A stretch of DNA of 64,000 nucleotides, from assembly GCF_003001935.1 (NCBI RefSeq), contig NZ_PVNG01000002.1:434001-498000 (forward strand), given 5' to 3'. The notes under the pieces are model-generated. The model saw only the letters and a list, made by a program, of their open reading frames with translations, did no database searches and was not told where the DNA came from. Source of the stretch: Nonomuraea fuscirosea. Lineage in GTDB: Bacteria > Actinomycetota > Actinomycetes > Streptosporangiales > Streptosporangiaceae. A program made the translations under genes and the position numbers. This document shows, piece by piece, positions 1 to 7,740 of this stretch. Each line of letters opens with the position of its first letter. The first letter of the stretch is position 1.

Positions 1-21
1 CGGTACGGCTACGCTCGACGC

Positions 22-909
22 GTGAAGACAGCCATGATCGGCCTGGGCGACATCGCGGAGAAGGCCTACCTGCCCGTGCTGGCCGCCCAGCCCGCCCTCG
101 ACCTGCACCTGTGCACCCGCGACGAGGCCAGGCTCGACCGGCTCGGCGACGCCCACCGCGTCGCCGCCCGGTTCACCCGCGTCGACGAGGTGATCAAGGC
201 CGGGGTCGAGGCGGCGTTCGTGCACGCCGCCACCGAGGCCCATGCCGAGATCGTCGAGCCGCTGCTCGAAGCCGGGATCCACGTCTACGTCGACAAGCCG
301 ATCGCCTACACCCTGGCCGAGTCCGAGCGTATGGTACGCCTGGCCAGGACCGCCGGCCGGTCGCTGATGGTCGGCTTCAACCGCCGCCACGCCCCCGGCT
401 ACGTCTCGCTGGCCGGCCATCCCCGGCATCTGGTCGTCATGGAGAAGAACCGGCACAACCTGCCCGACACCCCGCGCCGGGCCGTCTTCGACGACTTCAT
501 CCACGTCGCCGACACGCTCAGGTTCCTCGCCCCCGGCGAGGTCACCGGCACCACGATCAGGACCCGCGTCCGCGACGGGCTCATCGAGCACATCGTCCTG
601 GAGCTGTCGGGCGACGGTTTCACCGCACTCGGCGTGATGAACAGGGTGAGCGGCGCGAGCGAGGAGACCTGCGAGGCGATGGGCGACGGCCGCAAGCGCC
701 GCGTGGTCAACCTCGGCGACGTCGTCGACTACCAGGGCGGCGAGGGGCTGGCCAGGCGGCCCGACTGGGTGCCGGTGGCCAGGCAGCGCGGCATCGAGCA
801 GATCTGCCTGGAGTTCCTGGCCGCCGTGCGAGACGGCCGCCGGATCGACGCGGGCGACGCGCTGGCCACCCACGCCCTCTGCGAGCAGATCGTCACCCAG
901 GCGACCTGA
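22..909 (+). CDS. Gfo/Idh/MocA-family NAD(P)-dependent oxidoreductase
   Basis: Probable NAD(P)-dependent sugar or polyol dehydrogenase of the Gfo/Idh/MocA family; the substrate cannot be told. A Rossmann GLGDIA motif sits at residues 7-12, and DKP at residues 91-93 replaces the usual EKP that carries the catalytic lysine. At 295 residues it is shorter than most relatives (330-400), mainly in the C-terminal half. The GTG start has no Shine-Dalgarno sequence, but a TACGCT -10-like hexamer lies at 10-15, six bases before it, so the mRNA may be leaderless. It ends at a hairpin shared with the convergent protease gene. Confidence 0.85.
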   Translation: MKTAMIGLGDIAEKAYLPVLAAQPALDLHLCTRDEARLDRLGDAHRVAARFTRVDEVIKAGVEAAFVHAATEAHAEIVEPLLEAGIHVYVDKPIAYTLAESERMVRLARTAGRSLMVGFNRRHAPGYVSLAGHPRHLVVMEKNRHNLPDTPRRAVFDDFIHVADTLRFLAPGEVTGTTIRTRVRDGLIEHIVLELSGDGFTALGVMNRVSGASEETCEAMGDGRKRRVVNLGDVVDYQGGEGLARRPDWVPVARQRGIEQICLEFLAAVRDGRRIDAGDALATHALCEQIVTQAT

Positions 910-928
910 CCCGCCCCGGCCGGGCGGG
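910..928. terminator. Hairpin between convergent genes
   Basis: Perfect inverted repeat CCCGCCC / GGGCGGG with a 5-nt loop directly after the oxidoreductase stop codon and facing the 3' end of the protease gene. No T-tract follows, as is common in actinobacteria. Confidence 0.55.
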
Positions 929-977
929 CAGAGCGAAAGGTCCGCGACCCGGCCGCGCGGCCGCGGGTGAGCGCGGG

Positions 978-1802
978 TCAGCCGGTGGGGGTGAGCAGGC
1001 GCATCGCGCGGTCGGCCCTGGCCAGCATCCGGCCGAACCGGTCGCCCAGCCGGGTCAGCACCGTGTAGCCCTTGGCGTCGCTCAGCGGGCTGGAGGACGA
1101 CACGACGCCCGCCACCGACCCCCCGTACAACGCGGGCCCGCCGCTGCCGCCCGCGGCGGCGTGGCAGTTGCGGGTGACCATCAGCCCCGGCCCTTCCGAG
1201 ACGCCTTCGACGGTGTCGCCCACGCACCGGTACATCTTGGTGCCCGGATAACCCCGGCCCACCGGATAGCCGAGCAGCTCCAGCCCGCGCAGCTCGGTGC
1301 CCCTGGCCGTGGGCATGGGCGGCAGCCCGCGCCCGGTCACGTCCTCCAGCGGGCGCTTGCGGCGCTCGACCCCGACCAGCCCCACGTCGTACGGCAGCAG
1401 CTCGGAGGAGAACGGCCTGCTGCGCCAGCGCGCCGGCACCCACGTGCGCACGACGGGCCAGACCCCCAGCGGCGGCCGGCCCCTGTCGTAGCCCGGCAGG
1501 AACGCCAGCCGCTTGAGCAGCCGCCCGTCGTGATAGAGGCAGTGCGCCGCCGTCAGCACCAGGCTGCGGCTGCGCGTGCCGATCACCGTGCCCCCGCACA
1601 GCACGTCCGTCTTCGCGACGGGGTCGCGGCCGAGCAGCACCCCGGTCAGCCGCCGCGGCCCCGTGTAGGGGCGCGGGACCGGCGCGTAGCCCAGGCGGTC
1701 GCCGTCAGGCGTCAGCACGCGGGGAACGGGCACGTTGCGTTGGGACACCTCGGTGAGGGCGGCTGGATCGAGCAGGACCAGAGAGAGCACCAACCTGAGC
1801 AC
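978..1802 (-). CDS. Secreted trypsin-like serine protease
   Basis: Chymotrypsin-fold (S1-type) serine endopeptidase, likely exported. The triad is visible: His87 in TAAHC, Asp139 in YDVGLVGV and Ser220 in GGSGGP. Pairs of cysteines could form disulfides. The N-terminus has a short hydrophobic run (residues 2-15) that may be a signal peptide, though it is weak, so the export route is uncertain. GTG start; TAGAGT at 1809-1814 lies six bases upstream and matches an actinobacterial -10 box, suggesting a leaderless transcript. The target is unknown. Confidence 0.8.
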   Translation of the reverse strand: MLRLVLSLVLLDPAALTEVSQRNVPVPRVLTPDGDRLGYAPVPRPYTGPRRLTGVLLGRDPVAKTDVLCGGTVIGTRSRSLVLTAAHCLYHDGRLLKRLAFLPGYDRGRPPLGVWPVVRTWVPARWRSRPFSSELLPYDVGLVGVERRKRPLEDVTGRGLPPMPTARGTELRGLELLGYPVGRGYPGTKMYRCVGDTVEGVSEGPGLMVTRNCHAAAGGSGGPALYGGSVAGVVSSSSPLSDAKGYTVLTRLGDRFGRMLARADRAMRLLTPTG

Positions 1803-1859
1803 CGTCCCACTCTAAGGGGAAGATGATCAATGCTCTGACCTGCGACATCAATGTTTACC

Positions 1860-2864
1860 CTATCTTGTGTACGCCGAACCCAGGGCCCGCAGCCGCTCGT
1901 GCGCCGACTCGTAGACCGCCGCCCGGCCGAGATACTCCTTGGGCATCTTGGCGACCATCGTGTAGTTCGTGTCGCACACGTTGCCGACCGGCGCCTGCCC
2001 GGCCTGGCTGACGAGCTGGTAGGCGTCCAGCGTGTCCAGCCCGGTCAGCTCGGCGGCCCAGGTGACGAGGTCGTGCTGGCTGATCCGGTACGCGTCCTCC
2101 AGCGGCCTGGCCGAGCCCGTGGACATCAGGTGCAGGTCGTCCTCCAGCCGGGGCCACGGCGTGGCCATGCCCTTGATCAGCTCGACCGCGACCACGGTGT
2201 TCATCGCCGACTCCACCGCCGTGCCGCACACCTCGCCGTGCCCCTGCCGCCCGTGCCCGTCGCCGATCGAGAACAGGCCGCCCTCGACGTTGACGCCCAG
2301 GTAGACGGTGACGCCCGCGCGCAGCTCGGGGGTGTCCATGTTGCCGCCGTGCGCGTCGGGGGTGATCGTCATGCGGGCCTCGTTCGCGGCGGGGGCCACG
2401 CCGACCGTGCCGTGCATCGGGTCGAGCGGCAGCGCCACGCTGAAGTCGCTGTTGCGCGCGTGGTAGACGGCCACGCCCCGGCCGAGGTCGATGTCGTAGC
2501 GCCAGACGCGCTCCTCCAGCGGCGGCTGGAGCATGGCCGTGGTGTGCGTGCCGGTCAGCGCGCCGAAGTGGGGGAACGTCGTGGACACCGCCCAGTCCCT
2601 GGCCGGGGTGATGGAGACGAAGTGCAGCGCCAGGGTGTCGCCCGGCTCGGCGCCCTCCACATGGAAGGGCCCGGTCACGGGATTGAGGTAGGGGAACTCG
2701 CACACCCGCGAGGGCAGGTCGTCCACGCTCCTGACCAGGCCGCCGAAGCAGTCCTCCGTGTACAGCTCCATGATCGTGCCCGGCCGCACCTTGCCGACGG
2801 GCGCGCGCCCGCCGAAGGTGTAGCTCAGTTCCTCAGGGGCGGGACGGTAGGAGACGACGTTCAC
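1860..2864 (-). CDS. Acetamidase/formamidase family amidohydrolase
   Basis: Hydrolyses short-chain amides (formamide or acetamide) to ammonia and the acid; member of the FmdA_AmdA family, 334 residues against 310-410 in relatives. Family features include the acidic, His-containing segments around DPMHGTVGV, TPDAHGGNMDT and SIGDGHGRQGHGEVCGT. The GTG start at 2864 overlaps the stop of the upstream permease by four bases (GTGA), so the two are translationally coupled. Neighbours, an APC permease and an amide-binding-like protein, support uptake and breakdown of an amide as a nitrogen source. Confidence 0.88.
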   Translation of the reverse strand: MNVVSYRPAPEELSYTFGGRAPVGKVRPGTIMELYTEDCFGGLVRSVDDLPSRVCEFPYLNPVTGPFHVEGAEPGDTLALHFVSITPARDWAVSTTFPHFGALTGTHTTAMLQPPLEERVWRYDIDLGRGVAVYHARNSDFSVALPLDPMHGTVGVAPAANEARMTITPDAHGGNMDTPELRAGVTVYLGVNVEGGLFSIGDGHGRQGHGEVCGTAVESAMNTVVAVELIKGMATPWPRLEDDLHLMSTGSARPLEDAYRISQHDLVTWAAELTGLDTLDAYQLVSQAGQAPVGNVCDTNYTMVAKMPKEYLGRAAVYESAHERLRALGSAYTR

Positions 2865-4228
2865 TTGACCTCCTTGGGAAGGACGGGCCCGCGGCCCGAC
2901 AGGTACGACAGGCCGAGGACGACGAGGCCGAGGGCCAGCCAGATGCCGCCGACCCACTGGGCCGCGACGTTCTGGTTGATCACCACGGCCACCAGGATGC
3001 CGAAGCCGATCACCGGCGCGACCAGGTGCGCCCAGTAGTCGCGGCTGCCCTGCCTGATCGCGTAGTGGACGACCACGGCCACGTGCAGCAGCAGGAAGGC
3101 GGTCATGGCGCCGAAGTTGACCAGCGAGGTCAGCTCCCCGGCGCCCTGCTCCCTGGTGCTCATGAACAGGCCCACGGCCAGCGATATACCCGCCACCGCG
3201 AAGGTCGCGTTGACCGGCACCTGCCGCTTCGGGTCCACCTTGGCCAGGAACCTGGGCAACTGCCGGTCGCGGGCCATGGCGAACAGCAGCCGCGAGGTGG
3301 CCGCCTGCGCGACCAGCGAGTTGGCGAAGCCCCAGGCGATGGCGGTGGCCACGGCGGTGAGCACCGCCAGCCACTGCCCGCCGGCGAACGCGGCGGTGTC
3401 GTAGAAGGCGTTGCCGGTGAGGTCGCCTTCGGCGATCAGCTTGTCCCTGCCGGGGGTGAGCAGCGCCGCCACCCAGGTCTGCACCACGAACAGCACGGCC
3501 GCGACGCCGAGCGCGGCGAGCATGGAACGGCCGAGGCGCCTGGCGTCCTCGCGGTTCTCCTCCGCCAGCGTGGAGATGCCGTCGAAGCCGAGGAACGACA
3601 GCACGGCCACCGACGCGGCCGCGAACATGACGCTCCAGGTGAAGGAGGAGGACTCGAAGATCGGGGAGAACGCGCCCGCCTGGCCCTTGCCCTGGGCCAG
3701 CGCGACGACGCCGGCCACGAGGAAGATCGCCAGCACGGCCAGCTCGGCGACCAGCATGACCCGGGTGATCCTGGCCGTCATCTGGATGCCCAGGTAGTTG
3801 ATGCCGGTGTTGAGCAGCACGAACATGACCAGCCAGGCCCAGACGGGGATCGCCGGCACGAAGGAGTGCATGGCGCCGCTGGCGATCAGGTAGAGCAGCG
3901 AGGGCACGAGGACGTAGTCCAGCAGGATCGCCCAGCCGGCCATGAACCCGACCGGAGCCGCGATGCCGCGCCCGGCGTAGGTGTAGACCGATCCGGCCAT
4001 CGGGAAGGCCCGCGCCATCTGCGCGTACGACAGCGCCGTGAACGCCATCGCCAGCAGCCCGATCACGTACGCCAGCGCCACCATCCCGTGCGAGGTGGAG
4101 AAGACGTAGCCGAAGATGCCGAAGGGCGCGATCGGCACCATGAAGATCAAGCCGTAGATCATCAGGTCGGCGAAGCCTAGCGTGCGCTTCAGCTCCTGCC
4201 GGTAGCCGAACTGTTCGATGGTGCTCAT
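2861..4228 (-). CDS. APC-superfamily amino acid/amide permease
   Basis: Integral membrane transporter of the amino acid-polyamine-organocation superfamily, 455 residues with about 12 hydrophobic helices. The N-terminal TM1 region (GFADLMIYGLIFMVPIAPFG) and the TM3 region AYPMAGSVYTYAGR-type segment (here FPMAGSVYTYAGRGI) are typical. The ATG at 4228 is preceded by AAGGAG. Coupled by overlap to the amidase, so it probably imports the amide or the amine/amino acid made from it; the substrate is inferred from context only. Confidence 0.85.
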   Translation of the reverse strand: MSTIEQFGYRQELKRTLGFADLMIYGLIFMVPIAPFGIFGYVFSTSHGMVALAYVIGLLAMAFTALSYAQMARAFPMAGSVYTYAGRGIAAPVGFMAGWAILLDYVLVPSLLYLIASGAMHSFVPAIPVWAWLVMFVLLNTGINYLGIQMTARITRVMLVAELAVLAIFLVAGVVALAQGKGQAGAFSPIFESSSFTWSVMFAAASVAVLSFLGFDGISTLAEENREDARRLGRSMLAALGVAAVLFVVQTWVAALLTPGRDKLIAEGDLTGNAFYDTAAFAGGQWLAVLTAVATAIAWGFANSLVAQAATSRLLFAMARDRQLPRFLAKVDPKRQVPVNATFAVAGISLAVGLFMSTREQGAGELTSLVNFGAMTAFLLLHVAVVVHYAIRQGSRDYWAHLVAPVIGFGILVAVVINQNVAAQWVGGIWLALGLVVLGLSYLSGRGPVLPKEVK

Positions 4229-4293
4229 GGACGGCTCCTTGCTGCCTGGGGGGCTGCGCGGGGTGCTTGAGGGCTGCCCGGGGGGCGTTTCGC

Positions 4294-4322
4294 ACCTTAG
4301 AGCCAAAGCTTTCTATTGAAAA
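4294..4322 (-). promoter_or_regulatory. Candidate promoter of the permease-amidase operon
   Basis: On the minus strand TTTTCA (4317-4322), a 17-nt spacer and TAAGGT (4294-4299) resemble a housekeeping promoter with an actinobacterial -10. It overlaps an AT-rich patch at the 3' end of the upstream gene. Confidence 0.4.
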
Positions 4323-5392
4323 GGTTTCTCTAGAAAGAAACTCAGGCCGTCGGCCCGGCCCAGGTGGACGGGGTGGCGGACCTGCCGGTCGAGCAGCGTG
4401 ACCGTGCCGCGCGCGCTCGTGATCGTGGCCCCGTCGGCCGCCGCGTCGAGCGCCGGCACCGCCAGCGAGCCGGCCCGCGCGCTCAGGGCGGCCAGCATGG
4501 CCACCGCCTCGTAGCAGCCGTGGCCGTGGGCGTTGAGCAAGGGGGCGTCGTGGCCGAACCTGGCCGCGTACCGCTGCGCGAAGCCGAGGCCGGCCGTGGT
4601 CGGCAGGTCGCGGAAGTAGCCCATGGAGGCGTACAGGCCGCCCGTCGCGTCGCCGCCGATGCCGAGCAGGCCGTGCTCCTCCAGCGCGCCGCACAGCCGG
4701 GCCGCGCTCAGGCCGGAGGCCGCGTACGCGCGGTTGAAGTCGATCAGGTCGCTGCCGATCAGCGTCAGCAGGATGGCGTCCGGCCTGGCCTCGGCCACCC
4801 GCTCCAGCAGGGGCACCGCACCGCCGTTCGCGACCAGGCTCTCGCCGACCACGCTCGCCCCCGTCTCCCGCAGCCTCCTGCGGGCGCTGGCATGCACCAG
4901 GCGCGGCCAGATGTAGTCGTTGCCGAGCAGGTACCAGCGGCGCGCCCGCCGGGCGCCGGCCAGCCACTCGATGCCGGGGGCGAGCTGCCGGTCGGGGGTC
5001 TCGCCCAGGAAGTAGACACCGGGCGCCCGGCCACCGCCCTCGTACGGCGGCGCGTACACGAACGGCACCCGCCCCGCGATCGCGGCCACCACCTCCACCC
5101 GCACGTCGCTCGCGTGCGCCCCGACCGCGGCCCGCACCGTGCCCGACCGCACCAGCTCCGCCACCTCGGCCGCCACCACCCGCGCGGGACGCCCGCCGTC
5201 GACCAGGACCAGCTCGATCGGCCGGCCCAGCACGCCGCCCCGGTCGTTGACCTCCTCGGCGGCCAGCACGGCGCAGTTGATCGCGCACGGGCCCATGAGG
5301 CCCAGCACGCCCGAGACGGGCACGATCAGCGCGACCCTGACCGAGCCCGACGGGAGGAGTCGTGCCTCGAAGGGATCGACCATCGGCGCCAC
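4313..5392 (-). CDS. AmiC-like periplasmic-binding-fold amide sensor, no signal peptide
   Basis: Type-1 periplasmic-binding-protein fold, closest in character to the urea/short-chain amide binding group (AmiC/FmdD). Family segments include VALIVPVSGVLGLMGP near the N-terminus, then AAEEVNDRGGVLGRPIELV and LTLIGSDLIDFNRAY. There is no signal peptide or lipobox before the first domain, so the protein is likely cytoplasmic and acts as a receptor rather than a transport component. Start chosen as GTG at 5392, 12 nt after GGGAGG; ATG at 5383 is an alternative. No ANTAR protein (AmiR) or ABC permease is adjacent. Confidence 0.75.
   Translation of the reverse strand: MAPMVDPFEARLLPSGSVRVALIVPVSGVLGLMGPCAINCAVLAAEEVNDRGGVLGRPIELVLVDGGRPARVVAAEVAELVRSGTVRAAVGAHASDVRVEVVAAIAGRVPFVYAPPYEGGGRAPGVYFLGETPDRQLAPGIEWLAGARRARRWYLLGNDYIWPRLVHASARRRLRETGASVVGESLVANGGAVPLLERVAEARPDAILLTLIGSDLIDFNRAYAASGLSAARLCGALEEHGLLGIGGDATGGLYASMGYFRDLPTTAGLGFAQRYAARFGHDAPLLNAHGHGCYEAVAMLAALSARAGSLAVPALDAAADGATITSARGTVTLLDRQVRHPVHLGRADGLSFFLEKPFQ
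4324..4341. promoter_or_regulatory. Candidate operator GTTTCT-N6-AGAAAC
   Basis: Inverted repeat with 6-bp arms (core TTTCTCTAGAAA at 4325-4336) just upstream of the candidate -35 box. The AT-rich stretch stands out from its surroundings although it lies within coding sequence, which suggests a binding site. The divergent MarR protein encoded at 5440 is the nearest candidate regulator. Confidence 0.35.
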
Positions 5393-5439
5393 GCCGACGA
5401 GTATCCTCCCTTCTAGCTCCCCGACGAAAGGACCTTGCG

Positions 5440-5886
5440 ATGACCACCTCCGGGCTGGGGTCCTCACTCGCCTACCTGCTCAGCCGTGCGGAGCGGGGCG
5501 TCAACCGCGGGCTGGCCGCGGTGCTCGCCGGGGAGGACGTCACGGTCGAGCAGTGGCGCATCATGCGGGCCCTGGCCGACGGCCGCGGCGAGTCGATGGG
5601 CGAGCTGGCCGCGGCCGTGCTCATGCCGCACCCCACGCTGACCAAGGCCGTCGACCGGCTCATCGACCGGGCGCTGGTCTACCGGGGGCCGGCGAAGGGC
5701 GACCGGCGGCGGGTGGCGGTGTTCGTCTCCGAACGCGGCGCCGAGCTGCTGGCGCGGGTGGACGGCACGGTGGCCGAGCAGCAGGGGGAGATCGCGCGGG
5801 CGTTCGGGCAGGAACGCACCGAGCAGCTCATGCGCGATCTGGAGGGCCTGGTCGAGGCGCTCGACTACGCCGAGCTCAAGCTCTGA
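5440..5886 (+). CDS. MarR-family transcriptional regulator
   Basis: Winged-helix dimeric repressor or activator of 148 residues. The helix-turn-helix spans roughly residues 30-95, with the wing DRRRVAVFVSERG typical of the family. ATG at 5440 follows GAAAGGA. Divergent from the amide-sensor/permease/amidase genes with only 47 bp between starts, so it most likely controls them in response to an amide or aromatic ligand; this is inference from position. Confidence 0.85.
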   Translation: MTTSGLGSSLAYLLSRAERGVNRGLAAVLAGEDVTVEQWRIMRALADGRGESMGELAAAVLMPHPTLTKAVDRLIDRALVYRGPAKGDRRRVAVFVSERGAELLARVDGTVAEQQGEIARAFGQERTEQLMRDLEGLVEALDYAELKL

Positions 5887-5929
5887 CCGCCCGCACGAAG
5901 CTCTGACCACCCGCACGAAGCTCAGACCG
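5878..5929 (+). repeat. 20-bp tandem duplication across the MarR stop codon
   Basis: AAGCTCTGACCRCCCGCACG occurs twice in tandem (5878-5897, 5898-5917) followed by a partial third copy with one change. The first copy contains the MarR stop codon, so the extra copies lie in the 3' untranslated region. Confidence 0.8.
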
Positions 5930-5959
5930 TCGGAGCGGACGGTGCTCAGCGCGGACGCC

Positions 5960-6172
5960 TCACCGATCCTCGCGCTTCCTGCTCGTATCGGCCGCGATCA
6001 ACGCCACCAGCCCGGCCGCGGCCACGCCCAGGTAGGCCGGCAGCGGCAGGTCGACGAGCCGGTGCAGGAAGCCCCACTCGCTGTCGAACCACATCCGCCC
6101 GACGAATCCGGCGACGCCCTGGATGACGGCGATCACGCCGACGATGTTGATGATGCCTCTCATGCGCATCAC
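5960..6172 (-). CDS. Small two-helix membrane protein
   Basis: Hypothetical protein of up to 70 residues with two predicted transmembrane helices, about residues 6-24 and 44-62, and a charged C-terminus (TSRKREDR). I do not recognise a named family. Possible starts are the ATGs at 6172, 6169 and 6163. It lies downstream of the glutamate dehydrogenase gene on the same strand but is separated from it by a hairpin, so it is probably transcribed separately or by read-through. Confidence 0.55.
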   Translation of the reverse strand: MMRMRGIINIVGVIAVIQGVAGFVGRMWFDSEWGFLHRLVDLPLPAYLGVAAAGLVALIAADTSRKREDR

Positions 6173-6183
6173 GATGCGGCACG

Positions 6184-6218
6184 AGGCCCGCCCAGGGCAT
6201 CGAACCTTGGGCGGGCCT
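6184..6218 (-). terminator. Terminator hairpin after glutamate dehydrogenase
   Basis: Perfect 11-bp arms AGGCCCGCCCA (6184-6194) and TGGGCGGGCCT (6208-6218) with a 13-nt loop, 25 bp beyond the dehydrogenase stop codon. Confidence 0.7.
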
Positions 6219-6243
6219 CCCGCTACTTAAGTAGGTCGCACGG

Positions 6244-7521
6244 TCACGGGTACAGGCCGCGCATCTGGTGCGCCTCGGCCACCCGGCTCACGCCGATGAC
6301 GTGCGCCGCCTGCCTGAGCGTCAGCCCGCGGTCCGCGGCCGTGGCGGTGACCTCGGCGTAGGCGGCCAGCATGAGCTCGCGCAGCTTCAGCTCGACGTCG
6401 CCCGAGCTCCACGAGTAGGCCTGCATGTTCTGCACCCACTCCAGGTACGACACGATCACCCCGCCGGCGTTGGCCAGGATGTCGGGCACGACCGTGGTGC
6501 CGTTCGCGGCGAGGATCTCGTCCGCCTCGGGCGTGACGGGCCCGTTGGCGCCCTCGACGATCAGTCGGGCGCGCACCCGGGGCGCGTTGGCCTCGGTGAT
6601 CGCGCCTTCGAGCGCGGCCGGGACCAGGACGTCCACGTCCAGCTCGAACAGGTCCTCACGAGGCAGTTCGTCGGCCTGGTGGAACCCGCGCACACCGCCC
6701 GACTCGGCCGCCCAGGCGCGCAGGCGGGCCACGTCGAGGCCGGCCGCGTTGTAGACGGCCCCGCTGACGTCGGAGACCGCCACCACCTTGCAGCCCGCGT
6801 CGGCCAGGTATTGCGCGGCCGGGCCGCCCACCTTGCCGAAGCCCTGCACGGCCACGGTCACGCCCTCGGGCGAGCGGCCGAGCGCGGCCAGCGCCGCGAT
6901 CTGCACGCCCCGCGAGGTCGCGCCCGCGCGTCCCAGCGAGCCGCCCAGCGTCGTCGGCTTGCCGGTGACCACGCCGGGCACCGAGTATCCGGTGTTGACG
7001 CTGTAGGTGTCCATGATCCAGGCCATGGTCCGCTCGTCGGTGCCGACGTCGGGGGCCGGGATGTCCTTCTCCGGGCCGATCAGCGGCAGGATCTCGTTGA
7101 CGTAGCGGCGGGTCAGCCGTTCGAGTTCGCGGGTGGTGAGCCCGGTCGGATCCACGGCCACGCCGCCTTTGGCGCCGCCGTACGGGATGCCGACCAGTGC
7201 GCACTTCCACGTCATCCACATCGCGAGCGCGGTGACCTCGTGGATGTCGACGGCGGGATGAAACCGCAGCCCGCCCTTGGCGGGGCCGCGTGAGACGTTG
7301 TGCTGCACCCGGTAGCCCTGGACGACGTCCAGGCGTCCGTCCTCGCGACGCACCGGGACCGAGACGGTCAGGGAGCGGCGGGGCGTGGCCAGCATCGTGC
7401 GGAGCCCGTCGTCGAGCCCGAGATGTTCGGCGGCCCGGTCGAGCTGGTGCAGCGCGGAGTCGAGGGCCTGACGGCCCGGGGTGATCAGGGCCGGCGTCGT
7501 TGACGGCACCATGATGCTCAT
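6244..7521 (-). CDS. Glu/Leu/Phe/Val dehydrogenase family, probable glutamate dehydrogenase
   Basis: Oxidative deamination of glutamate to 2-oxoglutarate, or the reverse, with NAD(P). 425 residues, the usual length of hexameric small-subunit glutamate dehydrogenases. The substrate-binding and catalytic block reads PAKGGLRFHP followed by MTWKCALVGIPYGGAKGG, which holds the family's lysines, and the Rossmann motif GFGKVG lies mid-protein. ATG at 7521 is preceded by GGGAGGAAG. Leucine or phenylalanine dehydrogenases are usually shorter (about 360), so glutamate is the likelier substrate. Confidence 0.9.
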   Translation of the reverse strand: MSIMVPSTTPALITPGRQALDSALHQLDRAAEHLGLDDGLRTMLATPRRSLTVSVPVRREDGRLDVVQGYRVQHNVSRGPAKGGLRFHPAVDIHEVTALAMWMTWKCALVGIPYGGAKGGVAVDPTGLTTRELERLTRRYVNEILPLIGPEKDIPAPDVGTDERTMAWIMDTYSVNTGYSVPGVVTGKPTTLGGSLGRAGATSRGVQIAALAALGRSPEGVTVAVQGFGKVGGPAAQYLADAGCKVVAVSDVSGAVYNAAGLDVARLRAWAAESGGVRGFHQADELPREDLFELDVDVLVPAALEGAITEANAPRVRARLIVEGANGPVTPEADEILAANGTTVVPDILANAGGVIVSYLEWVQNMQAYSWSSGDVELKLRELMLAAYAEVTATAADRGLTLRQAAHVIGVSRVAEAHQMRGLYP

Positions 7522-7605
7522 GGAAGAACTTCCTCCCGATATGTACGCCCTTTTTATCGGAAGAGGCGCCGTTGCCTCTCCCTTTTGGGCGTTGATGTCA
7601 CGATC

Positions 7606-7611
7606 ATCCTA
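7606..7611 (-). promoter_or_regulatory. Candidate -10 box for glutamate dehydrogenase
   Basis: TAGGAT on the minus strand is a perfect match to the actinobacterial -10 consensus TAGRRT. It would give a 5' untranslated region of roughly 75 nt. No clear -35 box is visible. Confidence 0.3.
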
Positions 7612-7740
7612 GAGCGGGGCGTTTGACCTTGCCGAGTTTTGGTAGAAATCGAAGCCGTTGATCGGATGTGGCGGACCGCGCCACTCTGGCAGGCTTGCGC
7701 ACGAGAGTGTGACGGAACGTCGAACCAGGAGGTTTGTCCA

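Noticed and set aside
111..1826. A 571-codon plus-strand frame across the first two genes
   Set aside because: Arg/Pro/Gly-rich translation without motifs, overlapping two well-supported genes in other frames.
1826..1853. Direct repeat ATCAATG spaced 21 bp upstream of the protease gene
   Set aside because: Seven-base repeats of this kind are too short to call a site without further evidence.
1860..5447. A 1195-codon minus-strand frame that would fuse the amidase to upstream sequence
   Set aside because: Only its C-terminal 334 residues look like protein of a known family; the rest is a shadow of the permease and sensor genes. The GTG overlap with the permease stop is the natural start.
5942..6361. 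Plus-strand frame between the MarR and glutamate dehydrogenase genes
   Set aside because: Overlaps the small membrane protein, a terminator hairpin and the dehydrogenase end; composition is not protein-like.
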